Origin: an uncultured Ignavibacteria bacterium | GTDB lineage: Bacteria; Bacteroidota; Ignavibacteria; Kapaibacteriales; UBA2268 | DNA: 54,716 nucleotides | Direction: 5' to 3' | Assembly: GCA_903862655.1 (NCBI GenBank) | Contig: CAIOZA010000119.1 | Coordinates: 1-54,716 of the forward strand | Part shown: positions 25,525 through 34,184 of the stretch, piece after piece | How positions within the stretch are numbered: the stretch's first letter is position 1 | Layout of the letters: each line of letters starts with the position of its first letter | Position numbers and translations under genes: made by a program | Notes under the pieces: model-generated | What the model saw: only the letters and a program-made list of their open reading frames with translations | Databases searched by the model: none | Told to the model about the DNA's origin: nothing

Positions 25525-26523
25525 ATGAAATATCTGAAAATACTACTTATTGCATTAGCTTCGTTGATTATAATTTTTGTTGCTGTTAACTTCTTTTTAC
25601 CAGCTAAATATCATTTCTCAAAATCCATAGAAATTAGGACGGAGGCAGTTGAAGCTTTCAATCTTGTAAATACTATGAAGAATTGGGAAAAGTGGTCTCC
25701 ATGGCAGGAGAAAGATCCTAAATCCGTAATTTCCTATGTAGGTTCTGAATCCGGAAAAGGTGCTTCATTCTCGTGGAAAAGCAATAACGATAAGGTTGGT
25801 AACGGAAAAATGACTATTACAGACAGCAAACCACTAAAATCAGTTACTCTTGATCTTGAATTTGAGCAAATGAAAGGTAGTATTATCGAAATTACTTTTG
25901 CTGAACAAAAAGGTAAGACCTCTGTAACATGGAATCTAAAAAATGATTTAAATTTCTTTATGCGCTGGGCTGGCTTCATTATGGATAAAATGCTTGCTCC
26001 GGATTTTGAAAAAGGCTTGAGCAACATAAAAAAAATTTGTGAATCTATTCCCGCATTAGATCTCAAAATCGTCGAAACTTTTGTTCCTGCTACGAATCTG
26101 ATCTGTATTTCAGATTCGGTTACTTCTATGAATCACGATGAAATCAGAAATAAATTCGACCGAGCTTATCGTGAACTGGCAGATTTTGTAGGACAGAAGA
26201 AAATATCCATAATTGGTCCGCCAATAGCAATTAACATTGAATACAAAACTAAATATATATTTGATGCATGTTTTCCGGTGCAGGAGGATAGAATAAAGGA
26301 TGAAGGCAGAGTAAAATTTGTGATTATGCCCGAAACAAAAGCTGTTATGGGATTTTATAGAGGCAGCTATGAATCAATAGAGAAAGCTTATGTTAAGTTA
26401 ATGGAATATATTCAGCGGAAAAATCTTACAATTAATGGTTATTCTTGGGAAAAATATCTTAATGATCCCAAAAGTGTTCCTAAGGATAAGCTTGAAACCA
26501 TCATATATTTTCCAATTAAATAA
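25525..26523 (+). CDS. Membrane-anchored SRPBCC domain fused to GyrI-like domain
   Basis: The start is the ATG at 25525 with GAGG upstream. One N-terminal membrane segment (about residues 4-24) is followed by a SRPBCC/polyketide-cyclase-like domain (about 30-170; WEKWSPWQEKDP is typical). A GyrI-like effector-binding domain follows (about 180-330), ending YIQRKNLTINGYSWEKYL. Both domains bind small hydrophobic or planar ligands in other proteins. This fusion recurs in Bacteroidota, and no reaction is known to me. The ligand-binding part would face the periplasm if the segment is uncleaved. The gene is 10 bases upstream of a PAP2 phosphatase and forms an operon with it. Confidence 0.8.
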   Translation: MKYLKILLIALASLIIIFVAVNFFLPAKYHFSKSIEIRTEAVEAFNLVNTMKNWEKWSPWQEKDPKSVISYVGSESGKGASFSWKSNNDKVGNGKMTITDSKPLKSVTLDLEFEQMKGSIIEITFAEQKGKTSVTWNLKNDLNFFMRWAGFIMDKMLAPDFEKGLSNIKKICESIPALDLKIVETFVPATNLICISDSVTSMNHDEIRNKFDRAYRELADFVGQKKISIIGPPIAINIEYKTKYIFDACFPVQEDRIKDEGRVKFVIMPETKAVMGFYRGSYESIEKAYVKLMEYIQRKNLTINGYSWEKYLNDPKSVPKDKLETIIYFPIK

Positions 26524-26533
26524 ACTTTAATCA

Positions 26534-27112
26534 ATGCCAGTTTTTCTCCAAAATATTGATCTTTTACTTTTTCAGTTGTTCAACTTGACACTGGCTAATC
26601 CTCTGTTCGATAAGCTTATGCCGTTTGTAACCCAGCAACAAAACTGGAACTTGGTCTATATCATTCTTTTGGTATGGCTGTTGTGGAAGGGTGGCCGGAA
26701 TGGTAGAGTTGCATTTGTTCTGTTGATCGTTACGATTATTTGCGCCGATCAGCTTAGCAGTAATTTCATTAAATCATTGGTCGCCAGACCAAGACCATGT
26801 CACAATCTTACTATGATAAGGTTACTGGTGGATTGTGGCTCAGGGTTTTCGTTCCCATCATCTCATGCAGTTAATAATTTTGCCGCTGCTGCGATTCTAT
26901 CATATTTTTATAAAGAATTTAAAGTTGTACTCTTTTCTATAGCATCTGTTGTCGCATTTTCAAGGGTTTATGTCGGAGTTCATTATCCCGTCGATATAAT
27001 TGCAGGTGCCATTATTGGTTTCTTCGTTGCAAATGTATTATTATTCGCTTATGAAAAGTTAGCAATCAAATACAGCTCTAATGCTCCTAATGAAAAGATT
27101 GGATCAAAATGA
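26534..27112 (+). CDS. PAP2-family membrane phosphatase
   Basis: The 192-residue integral membrane protein has the three phosphatase motifs of the type 2 phosphatidic acid phosphatase family: KSLVARPRP, FPSSHAVN and SRVYVGVHYPVDII, with the two catalytic histidines and the supporting Asp. About six hydrophobic segments are visible. Likely substrates are undecaprenyl diphosphate, phosphatidylglycerol phosphate or lipid A phosphate; the sequence does not decide. It lies between the SRPBCC protein and an exported protein whose start overlaps its stop by four bases (ATGA). Confidence 0.9.
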   Translation: MPVFLQNIDLLLFQLFNLTLANPLFDKLMPFVTQQQNWNLVYIILLVWLLWKGGRNGRVAFVLLIVTIICADQLSSNFIKSLVARPRPCHNLTMIRLLVDCGSGFSFPSSHAVNNFAAAAILSYFYKEFKVVLFSIASVVAFSRVYVGVHYPVDIIAGAIIGFFVANVLLFAYEKLAIKYSSNAPNEKIGSK

Positions 27113-27690
27113 GATATTCGGTAATAATTATATTCATTCTTTTTTCGGTCTTTTCAGCTAGTGCTCAGGTATTAGAAGGTAATCTTGTCGATAATGATCT
27201 TCCTTGTGATCTGGCACGAAATTTTGATATTTTGGATTTGGATAGTATCAAAAACTCTACACTGACCTGGATTAACGGTAATTCTGAATGTGTCTATAGT
27301 TTATTGGATAAAATGACAGATTTATACATAAGAAATAATAGTTTTGATTCTTTTTCCACTCTTAATGCCGTTTGTAACAATGCAACAGGCAAAGTCTATG
27401 ACTATATGATCGATATTAATGGTTCTATATTCTATTCAAATTTCAGCTCTTATTTTAAGTATTTATTTTATTATAAATCTAATTACGGGGAAGAATATTG
27501 TTTGGTGAAGCACCTTATCTTAGCCTTGAGTCTTCAGGTTGCATCTTCCAAAGATTCAGAAAAAGAAAGAAAAATCATCACCGATTATATCAAATCAGAA
27601 TCAAAAAAATCTAAATTCACAGTTGATGAGATCAATTACGTAATGTCGGTTTATAATAGAATAGACACAGAGCTTTGGAACAAAAAATAA
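27109..27690 (+). CDS. Exported protein of unknown function
   Basis: I do not recognise this 193-residue protein. It has a signal peptide (MRYSVIIIFILFSVFSASAQ) and a mostly helical mature part with four Cys (CDLARNFD, NSECVYSL, NAVCNN, EEYCLVKHL), which may form disulfides. It overlaps the PAP2 phosphatase gene by ATGA, so the two are translated together, and pfkA follows after 34 bases. It may act in the periplasm with the phosphatase, but that is inference. Confidence 0.72.
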   Translation: MRYSVIIIFILFSVFSASAQVLEGNLVDNDLPCDLARNFDILDLDSIKNSTLTWINGNSECVYSLLDKMTDLYIRNNSFDSFSTLNAVCNNATGKVYDYMIDINGSIFYSNFSSYFKYLFYYKSNYGEEYCLVKHLILALSLQVASSKDSEKERKIITDYIKSESKKSKFTVDEINYVMSVYNRIDTELWNKK

Positions 27691-27724
27691 AAAAAATATT
27701 TTATCAATAAATAAATAATCAAAT

Positions 27725-28684
27725 ATGAAAAAAATTGGAGTATTTACAAGTGGGGGAGATTCCCCCGGCATGAATGCCAACGTAAGGGCTGTTGCCAGAT
27801 ATTGTATCGAGATGGGCATTGAAGTTGTCGGTATTGAAGATGGCTTTACAGGAATGATTGAAGGTAGAATCATTCCTATCAACCGTGCTTGGACTGCTCA
27901 GATTATTTCGCAGGGCGGAACAGTTCTTAAAACCAGCAGATGCAAGGAATTTATGCATATTGGTGGGCGGTCGGCTGCCGCTGCAAAACTAAAAGAGGCT
28001 GGTGTACAGGGACTTGTGGCTTGCGGAGGCGATGGTACATTCCATGGTGCCCATGCTTTGTGGGTTGAGCATCAAATTCCTGTCGTCGGCACTCCTGGTA
28101 CAATAGACAATGACCTCTACGGAACTGATTATACAATTGGGTACGACACTGCAATCAATACGGCTGCTGAAGCCATCGATAAGATTCGTGATACAGCGGC
28201 TTCCCATGGTAGAATTTTCATCATCGAAGTTATGGGCAGACACGCCGGTTTTATAGCAATGGACGTCGGGATAGCAAGCGGTGCCGAATACGTTGCAGTC
28301 CCCGAAACTATTACAAATCTTGATATATTATATCAAAAAATTCTGGAGCAGGGTAAAAATAAAAGAACAATCGTAATTGTTGGTGAAGGTGATGAAGTCG
28401 GCGGTGCTACTATTTTCAAACAACTTTTGAAAGAACAATATGATGTTGATGCACACATAGCCATTCTTGGGCATATTCAGCGGGGTGGCAGCCCAACCGT
28501 GCGAGATAGAGTCTTGGCTACCCGTCTGGGCGTTGCCGCCGTTGATGCCCTTCTGGAAGGCAAAACGGATGTAATGGTAGGCGAAATCAACGGCGATATT
28601 TCTTATACTTCGTTTGAAGATACTTGGACCAAACGTAAACCACTGCATGATTATCTGATTCGATTATCAGACATTTTGGCATAA
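27725..28684 (+). CDS. pfkA: ATP-dependent 6-phosphofructokinase
   Basis: PfkA phosphorylates fructose 6-phosphate to the 1,6-bisphosphate in glycolysis. The N-terminal phosphate loop is TSGGDSPGMNANVRA. The residue after GGD at position 104 is Gly (ACGGDGTFHG), and the catalytic loop is GTPGTIDND with Gly before Thr. Both are the ATP-type states; PPi-dependent enzymes carry Asp and Lys at these sites. MGRHAGFIA and HIQRGGSPT are standard. The 319-residue length matches the allosteric bacterial type. It is the last gene before a 0.9-kb gap. The 7-kb neighbourhood of glycogen breakdown and the PTS is not linked to it by operon. Confidence 0.95.
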   Translation: MKKIGVFTSGGDSPGMNANVRAVARYCIEMGIEVVGIEDGFTGMIEGRIIPINRAWTAQIISQGGTVLKTSRCKEFMHIGGRSAAAAKLKEAGVQGLVACGGDGTFHGAHALWVEHQIPVVGTPGTIDNDLYGTDYTIGYDTAINTAAEAIDKIRDTAASHGRIFIIEVMGRHAGFIAMDVGIASGAEYVAVPETITNLDILYQKILEQGKNKRTIVIVGEGDEVGGATIFKQLLKEQYDVDAHIAILGHIQRGGSPTVRDRVLATRLGVAAVDALLEGKTDVMVGEINGDISYTSFEDTWTKRKPLHDYLIRLSDILA

Positions 28685-29092
28685 ATACTATGCTAAGAGT
28701 ATCCAAGTAGCTTGTCATTTTTTGCACATAAAGAAATCTTTTAAGCCTGTCATTCCGAACGCAGTGAGGAATCGACATATTTGGGGCGGGGTTCTAAACC
28801 TGCCCTTCTCATTTCACCAGTCAGGACAAGGCTTGCTGTGACCGATATGGTCAGATTATATTATCCGTAGGGGGAATTTATGAATAGCCCTACAAATCGA
28901 TGTGTCTATTCTGTCTATTAGAAAGTATTTAGTAAGAGTGGGAGATAAAGTAAGTAAATATGTGAAGATATAAATTAGAAAGTATTTTCTAAACTATGAT
29001 TTATATGATCCACTTGATTAAATGTATGATTTCAAGTGTATTCGTCATGGTTTTCATCCTAAAAATCCCAAAAATCCCAGTTCAGACTATTG
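28685..29092. other. Gene-free region with assorted intergenic repeats
   Basis: I see no gene here. There is a TCATTCCGAACGCAGTGAGG word (about 28750), a CCGTAGGGGG ... CCCTAC half-palindrome (about 28865-28895) and a direct repeat of ATTAGAAAGTATTT at 28917-28930 and 28974-28987. An AAAATCCCAAAAATCCCAG tract lies near 29061-29080. All look like decayed mobile or repeat material. The region merges into repeat copy B. Confidence 0.55.
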
Positions 29093-29618
29093 ATTTAAAA
29101 TATATATAATAAAAACCGTTTTCTTGAAATCTCACCATCTATTTCACAAATTGCACCCGGCTTTTTTCTATTTTTGAAAACCTTATTTTTTGCTGTTAAC
29201 CTTAGTAACCGGTATTACACCACAAATAATTTACCTTATTACCTTATTCGAATAAGGTCAAAACTCAACGTGGAATGGATTGCTACTAAGGTTAACAATC
29301 AAATACAAATAAGGTGTATGAAAATCAAAAAACACAATCCAATTGATACAATTGATTTTCTCTGTGGTTCTATCAACGATATTTAAAAAATTACACAGAG
29401 TTGCACAGAGGAATACAAGAGTTACACAGAGAAATGCAAAACTCCGTGGGAACAGTGTAATTACATTTTTTAGTTAAAAAATTTAAAAATGAAAAAACCA
29501 GATGCATTAATGCAAAAGATGCAATCAGATAGGTGAGATTATTGAAAAATAAGGAGATTAGTCGAATTATACATAAATAAACATAATGCAAAAGATGCAA
29601 ATCGATGCAAAATGAAAA
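29093..29618. repeat. Dispersed element, copy B (lacks the terminase-like gene)
   Basis: The left part (ATTTAAAATAT then AATAAAAACC, 29093-29117) resembles 623-650 before the terminase-like gene. The right part (29345-29461) matches 1520-1640 after that gene, and the ATGCAA-rich end (29490-29612) matches about 1860-2000. Between the arms copy B has only about 160 bases with an inverted repeat, where copy A has a 762-base gene. I see no credible gene in copy B; a 70-codon open frame at 29174-29386 crosses the repeat. It also lies between convergent genes. Confidence 0.6.
29195..29296. repeat. Nested inverted repeat inside copy B
   Basis: Perfect 13-base arms GTTAACCTTAGTA (29195-29207) and TACTAAGGTTAAC (29284-29296) enclose an 18-base perfect palindrome ACCTTATTCGAATAAGGT at 29241-29258. 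The result is a two-level fold-back structure of 102 bases. It resembles a small non-autonomous element or a protein-binding site. There are no open frames worth calling. Confidence 0.7.
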
Positions 29619-29623
29619 TTATG

Positions 29624-30664
29624 TTAGAATTGTAAAAATAGCGAAAAATGATGAGACATTCTGTCATTTGAAGCGAATTCATAAGCTATGCTATAATCAA
29701 AATGCATAGCAAATGGAAGTCCCTGTATTGTCGGTCTTAACGATATTCCTGCACCCCAGATATTGAATGGAAGAAATTCTAATTTACCCATATTATCACC
29801 AACGATATTCGTTCCTGCTCGGATAGCAAAGAATTCATGAGGTACTATCTCAGCACCTAATATCAAATTCGGTTGTTCCTGGAGTTGATTATATCCGACA
29901 TCCAAACTGAGCAGCATATATCTTGTACTGGGTTCATAAATTGTATCTAATTCAGCCAGAGATGTTGTTCTGGTCGTTATTGTCGGGGTATTGAAAGGAA
30001 ATTCCATTCCAAATCCGGCACGTATTGTATATGGTATATTCGCTTTGTCATTAGTCGTTGTGTTCCAGTTGATATTTCCGGCTATGTTCTGCATGGCAAG
30101 TCCAAATGTAAACAGTCCTGCTATATCGAACTTTGCTCCCAAATCAATACCATATCCCGATCCTAAAGTGTTTTCATAATTTAATGAATTATTTAAATAT
30201 TTAAAAGAAGCACCAAAACTCGCAAATTCCATAGTATAAGCCAATCCTGCGGTCAGAGAATATTGGACGTCATTAAGTGTGCCAAGTGGGTTTCCACGAA
30301 CATCACGAGCGGTAAATGAGCTTGTATTAAAGTTATTGAATGAGATACCGACTCCCAATTTATCGAATCTTTGTCCCCAGCTGGCATAGTTTTGTAATCT
30401 GCCGTTTCCTATAGGTGACACATAAGTAAGTATCATAGCTCGATCACTCAATGAAGATAATCCTGCCGGATTAAAAAACAGGGTAGAGGGGTCATTCGCT
30501 ACTGCTGTATAAGCTCCAGCCATTCCGATAGCTCTGCAGCCTACATTGCGGAACAAATATGATTCAGCATATCCACCGCCGCTCACCTGAGCAAGAATAC
30601 TTAGGTTTGATACAATTGTGATCACAACAGCGATCGCTGCCAATTTGAATTTTTGAGTCATCAT
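29624..30664 (-). CDS. PorV/PorQ-like outer-membrane protein
   Basis: The 346-residue protein belongs to the PorV/PorQ or UPF0164 group of FadL-like outer-membrane barrels. After a signal peptide comes the family signature: FRNVGCRAIGMAGAYTAVAN followed by DPSTLFFNPAGLSSL. PorV is the T9SS shuttle that hands cargo to the surface attachment complex, and several paralogues per genome are common. It lies 17 bases downstream of a T9SS cargo-like protein on the same strand. The start is one of two adjacent ATG codons; an upstream TTG is less likely. That it is truly part of T9SS is inference. Confidence 0.82.
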   Translation of the reverse strand: MMTQKFKLAAIAVVITIVSNLSILAQVSGGGYAESYLFRNVGCRAIGMAGAYTAVANDPSTLFFNPAGLSSLSDRAMILTYVSPIGNGRLQNYASWGQRFDKLGVGISFNNFNTSSFTARDVRGNPLGTLNDVQYSLTAGLAYTMEFASFGASFKYLNNSLNYENTLGSGYGIDLGAKFDIAGLFTFGLAMQNIAGNINWNTTTNDKANIPYTIRAGFGMEFPFNTPTITTRTTSLAELDTIYEPSTRYMLLSLDVGYNQLQEQPNLILGAEIVPHEFFAIRAGTNIVGDNMGKLEFLPFNIWGAGISLRPTIQGLPFAMHFDYSIAYEFASNDRMSHHFSLFLQF

Positions 30665-30681
30665 TATCAAAACACGATTAA

Positions 30682-31242
30682 TTAACGTTTAGATATGACG
30701 AATTTTTCCCGGAGTTTAAAATTGGATCCTACTACCATGCAAAGATATACACCATTTGGAAGAAGAGATACATCCATCTCATAGTAGTCTCCTGCTTCCT
30801 TTGCCTTGCCGTCATAAGTATCAAGAACCTTTTTGCCCAACATATTGAATACCTGAACCGAAACTCTCTGTTTATAATCGAGTAGCTCAATGTATAGATA
30901 GAATTTAGTCTGATCTAGATTCTCTCTAAGGCTTTCAATACGGTTATCCTTTCTGTTGGTATCCTGCTCAATTCGAGTTCTGTAACTCTTTTCCTGAGCT
31001 GATTCGTCCCTATTCTTTTGAGCAAATTTTGTGCCATAACTGCTATCATTGATATTGAAGATCATTTCAATAAATGATTTTGGCTGTTCTGCCTGAGGAA
31101 TTGATATATAGCGGTTATAATTAGACTGTGCATTGAGAATAGCATTAGAGGCTGTTAAGAATATGAATATACCTAACAGAATAAGCAAATATCCTGAAGA
31201 AATTTTAGTTTTGTAATTTTGTATTAAGTATTTATTTATCAT
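30682..31242 (-). CDS. Short protein with T9SS-type C-terminal domain
   Basis: The 186-residue protein has a hydrophobic N-terminal export segment (YLLILLGIFIFLTASNAIL), a charged linker rich in Arg, Glu and Asp (about residues 60-110) and a C-terminal domain with VQVFNMLGKKVLDTYDGKA ... LPNGVYLCMVVG. That is the pattern of type A T9SS sorting domains. It lacks any cargo domain, so nearly the whole protein is linker plus tag. It precedes the PorV-like gene in the same operon, which suggests a role in the secretion system or cell surface rather than a simple enzyme. Confidence 0.78.
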   Translation of the reverse strand: MINKYLIQNYKTKISSGYLLILLGIFIFLTASNAILNAQSNYNRYISIPQAEQPKSFIEMIFNINDSSYGTKFAQKNRDESAQEKSYRTRIEQDTNRKDNRIESLRENLDQTKFYLYIELLDYKQRVSVQVFNMLGKKVLDTYDGKAKEAGDYYEMDVSLLPNGVYLCMVVGSNFKLREKFVISKR

Positions 31243-31326
31243 CAAGTGCTTCTAATATATCTTTGCAAATACCTTGATTAATGAGTATTGACAAGTATTA
31301 CGTAATTTTATTTTTTTTGTTTCAGA

Positions 31327-31355
31327 TAAAAAAAAACCGGAATTGCATCCGGTTT
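31327..31355 (-). terminator. Intrinsic terminator of the TPR protein gene
   Basis: An 8-bp stem (AAACCGGA at 31334-31341 with TCCGGTTT at 31348-31355), read on the minus strand, is followed by a T-run (A-run 31328-31336 on plus). It separates the flagellar-linked cluster from the PorV pair. Confidence 0.8.
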
Positions 31356-31378
31356 ATATTTCATTTTGTTTAGCCACG

Positions 31379-33088
31379 CTATTTATAGCTAAACTTTTCT
31401 GATAATTTGGCTAATTTTTCCTTGTCATTTTCGATTATGAATAAATTTGCCTTCACTTCAATTCCTGCTTTTTCAATACCATGAGTCCTTGCTTTCTCGA
31501 GAATTACTTTTTTGTCTGAGAATTTTGTGCTCAAATTGATTTTGTCCAACTCTCTTAATTTACGATTAGTCTCGTGATCTTTAAGTTTTAAAGCTAAATC
31601 ATATTTTCCGTCATTGATTTTATTCAATTTATCTTCGTTTATGCTCTTTTGCTTTGATAATGCTTTCTCTAGATCATAATTGTCTGTCAAATAAGTAATA
31701 TTTTCAATTATGTCTTTGATCTTGTCTTCCTTGTTCTCATTTATTGAACCGCTAACAGTCTCAAAATCAGGAGTCTGGATTTTTGTAGGCATTATCATTA
31801 TCTCATTAGCTGTTACTTCATCCTGTTTATTCTTTAAAATTTCCTGAGCAAGATCAATAATGTTCTGATGATTCAATTCCTGTTTGGTTTTAGGTATACT
31901 TAATTTCGATAAATTATATGTATCATTGGTCGGTACGCTTTTGTTTTCATCTTCAGAATCACTAACTACTTTATCTATCAGCTTTCCCACTTCAGGTTTG
32001 GGTTCATATTTGTTCGTTGCTGATTTAAGATCTGCTGTGAACTTCTTAGCTTTCTCACGTCTTTCCATTTCCGATTTCTTATTGTTTTTCCATTTGAAGT
32101 AAGCAATGATCACAATCACTAAGCTTATGCAAATAAATATAAAGCCATACATCAGATATTTAATAAAATCAATTTGACTTTGTTCCTGAGTATTTATGAA
32201 TTTTTTATTGAATTCTTCGTTCTGTTTTGCTAATTCCGGATCTGGTGGAGTTATTGATCTTGACGCTGTATCGTTAACAGTTGAATTAACTGGTGCAATA
32301 ACAGGTACAGCTAATGAATCGCCGAAAATATTTAAGATGGAATCATTATCAAGTGCAAGTGAATCGCCACCAAAGACTTTTAGTTCACTTAAAATCGAAA
32401 TTTCCTTTATATCTGTCTTTGTTGTGAATAATTTTTTATAATAGTTTTCCTTGCTGGTGTTGTTCAATTTCTTGTATGCTTGAGCAAAAGCAGCATAGAG
32501 ATCGTTAATTGTTATCTCCTTTTTTTCAGCAATCTGGAAATTCTTAATAGCTTTATCGTAATCTCCATTTCGAAGATACAGAATCCCAAGTTGATACGAA
32601 GAATAAGGATTACCAAGTTTTATTGAATTTTCAAAGAATTTACCAGCCAATTTGTAATTTTGTGATTCAAGTGCGAGTAGTCCCATTCGATAATCTTCAT
32701 CTGCTCTTGATAAGCCATTCCAATCAAATACATCAATTAAAATTGCTTTTGTAAAGGGGAGAGGAATAATGCTGTATCCTCGTTTGTCAGTCAGATCTAG
32801 CGTAACTATCAGCTCTTTCTTTGCAATCGATAAAGTAATATTTTTAATAATACCGGAACCGTTGATCTGATTTATTTTTTCAGGGAAATTTACGCCGCCT
32901 AATCTTAAAGTAATGGACTTCTTGTCAGTTGAAATTGTTGATTTAATGTCTTTAGGTAATTCCGATAAGTACATTATTCCTCTGTTGAGAGGGTTAATCT
33001 CGATTTTATTGAGAATTACTGCACCATATAGATTTGTTGCTGCTAAAAGTACTATTACCGGGAGAAGAATCTTTATCGTATATCTCAT
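31379..33088 (-). CDS. Membrane protein with N-terminal periplasmic TPR domain
   Basis: The 569-residue protein has a signal sequence (about residues 1-22) and a strand-rich domain resembling AMIN (about 25-120). Two or three TPR repeats follow (about 130-220; YSSYQLGILYLRNGDYDKAIKNF is clear), then a Ser/Thr/Pro-rich linker and a single membrane span (about 311-331). The C-terminal part is a long highly charged cytoplasmic segment. It lies downstream of fliA on the same strand with a 222-base gap, and it ends at a terminator. Peptidoglycan binding by the AMIN-like part and a role at the flagellar base are possible but inferred from position only. Confidence 0.75.
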   Translation of the reverse strand: MRYTIKILLPVIVLLAATNLYGAVILNKIEINPLNRGIMYLSELPKDIKSTISTDKKSITLRLGGVNFPEKINQINGSGIIKNITLSIAKKELIVTLDLTDKRGYSIIPLPFTKAILIDVFDWNGLSRADEDYRMGLLALESQNYKLAGKFFENSIKLGNPYSSYQLGILYLRNGDYDKAIKNFQIAEKKEITINDLYAAFAQAYKKLNNTSKENYYKKLFTTKTDIKEISILSELKVFGGDSLALDNDSILNIFGDSLAVPVIAPVNSTVNDTASRSITPPDPELAKQNEEFNKKFINTQEQSQIDFIKYLMYGFIFICISLVIVIIAYFKWKNNKKSEMERREKAKKFTADLKSATNKYEPKPEVGKLIDKVVSDSEDENKSVPTNDTYNLSKLSIPKTKQELNHQNIIDLAQEILKNKQDEVTANEIMIMPTKIQTPDFETVSGSINENKEDKIKDIIENITYLTDNYDLEKALSKQKSINEDKLNKINDGKYDLALKLKDHETNRKLRELDKINLSTKFSDKKVILEKARTHGIEKAGIEVKANLFIIENDKEKLAKLSEKFSYK

Positions 33089-33310
33089 TAAAATCTCTTG
33101 AATTATTAATATTCAAAAATCTATAATGAAATTTAAATGCCAAAAAAATTAAATCGTGAATCTATTTGTAAGTACATTAAAATAAACAAGATAAATAATT
33201 CAATAGATTGGCTGTGACTGTGGATTTTTAAAAATAAAATAAAAATGGTTAAAATAAGGCGCAAAATATATGTCTGGTTAATATTGAGCAGTGAATTGAG
33301 AATTGATTAT

Positions 33311-34102
33311 CTATTGATCATCGTAGTGTTTCAATTTGACTTTGAGGTCTTCAATAACTTGACTATGGATCTGACAAACGCGACTTTCGGAAACATTTAT
33401 AACTTTTCCAATGTCCTTGAATGTTAGGTTTTCATAATAATAAAGAGTCATTACTAAGCGTTTTCTTTCAGAAAGTTTTTTTAGAAATGTAGTCAGAAAT
33501 GTAATTCTCTCGGTATTTTCGAGTTGCGAAAGAATATTTATATCTTCAGTATCTGGGATTTCTTCTATGCTGTCCTTATCTTCATCATCTAGCACCATTG
33601 TCTTTGAAGTTTCGTTAATCGATAATGAAGCTCTTGCTGCTGCTGCAGCTTGAAGATAAGAACTGTATATTTCTGGTGTGACGTCAAGTTTCTGCCTGAT
33701 CTCTTCCGATGTCACTTCTCTTCCTTCTTGCCTTCTCAGTTCATCACCAGCCTGCATAAAATCATGAGCTTTTTTGCGGGTTGTTCTCGATAGCCAGTCA
33801 AGACGGCGTAATTCGTCCTGAATAATACCACGGATTCTTGGAATCGCATAAGACTCAAATTTTACTCCTCTGTCCAGCTGAAATCTTTCTATAGCTTCGT
33901 GGAGCCCCAAAATTCCTATACTAAGAAAATCATCTTCATTCAGTATTGATCCTGATGGCAGGTTCATGGACTGAAGTACATAACGCACCAGCCAGATATA
34001 ATGCATGACAAGTTTGTTCTTAATCTCGAGAGTCTGCAGGTCTCGAAAATTAATCCAAACTTCTGTTATGTCTATGTCCAGTGTTTGTGCTGTACGTTTC
34101 AT
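33311..34102 (-). CDS. fliA: RNA polymerase sigma factor for flagellar genes (FliA/sigma-28)
   Basis: This sigma-70-family factor of 263 residues has the FliA layout. Region 2 includes NEDDFLSIGILGLHEAIERF, FESYAIPRIRGIIQDELRR and DWLSRTTRKK, the last being the FliA/WhiG signature. Region 3 (REVTSEEIRQKLDV) and region 4 with a helix-turn-helix (LTFKDIGKVINVSESRVCQI) follow. There is no FlgM-like anti-sigma gene nearby. It belongs to a cluster with flhF and flhG, which is the usual flagellar neighbourhood. It would direct late flagellar and chemotaxis genes. Confidence 0.93.
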   Translation of the reverse strand: MKRTAQTLDIDITEVWINFRDLQTLEIKNKLVMHYIWLVRYVLQSMNLPSGSILNEDDFLSIGILGLHEAIERFQLDRGVKFESYAIPRIRGIIQDELRRLDWLSRTTRKKAHDFMQAGDELRRQEGREVTSEEIRQKLDVTPEIYSSYLQAAAAARASLSINETSKTMVLDDEDKDSIEEIPDTEDINILSQLENTERITFLTTFLKKLSERKRLVMTLYYYENLTFKDIGKVINVSESRVCQIHSQVIEDLKVKLKHYDDQ

Positions 34103-34184
34103 GAAATAACAAAAAAAAATAATTACATTAATAGTTATAGCGAATATACAATATTATTTTTTATTATCAAACTAAAGGTAGTAA

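Noticed and set aside
27725-28684. PPi-dependent phosphofructokinase
   Set aside because: The two diagnostic positions carry Gly (GGDG and PGTIDND) as in ATP-dependent enzymes, not Asp and Lys.
29174-29386. 70-codon open frame in repeat copy B
   Set aside because: It crosses the nested palindrome and the repeat shared with copy A; no ribosome site and no similarity to the gene in copy A.
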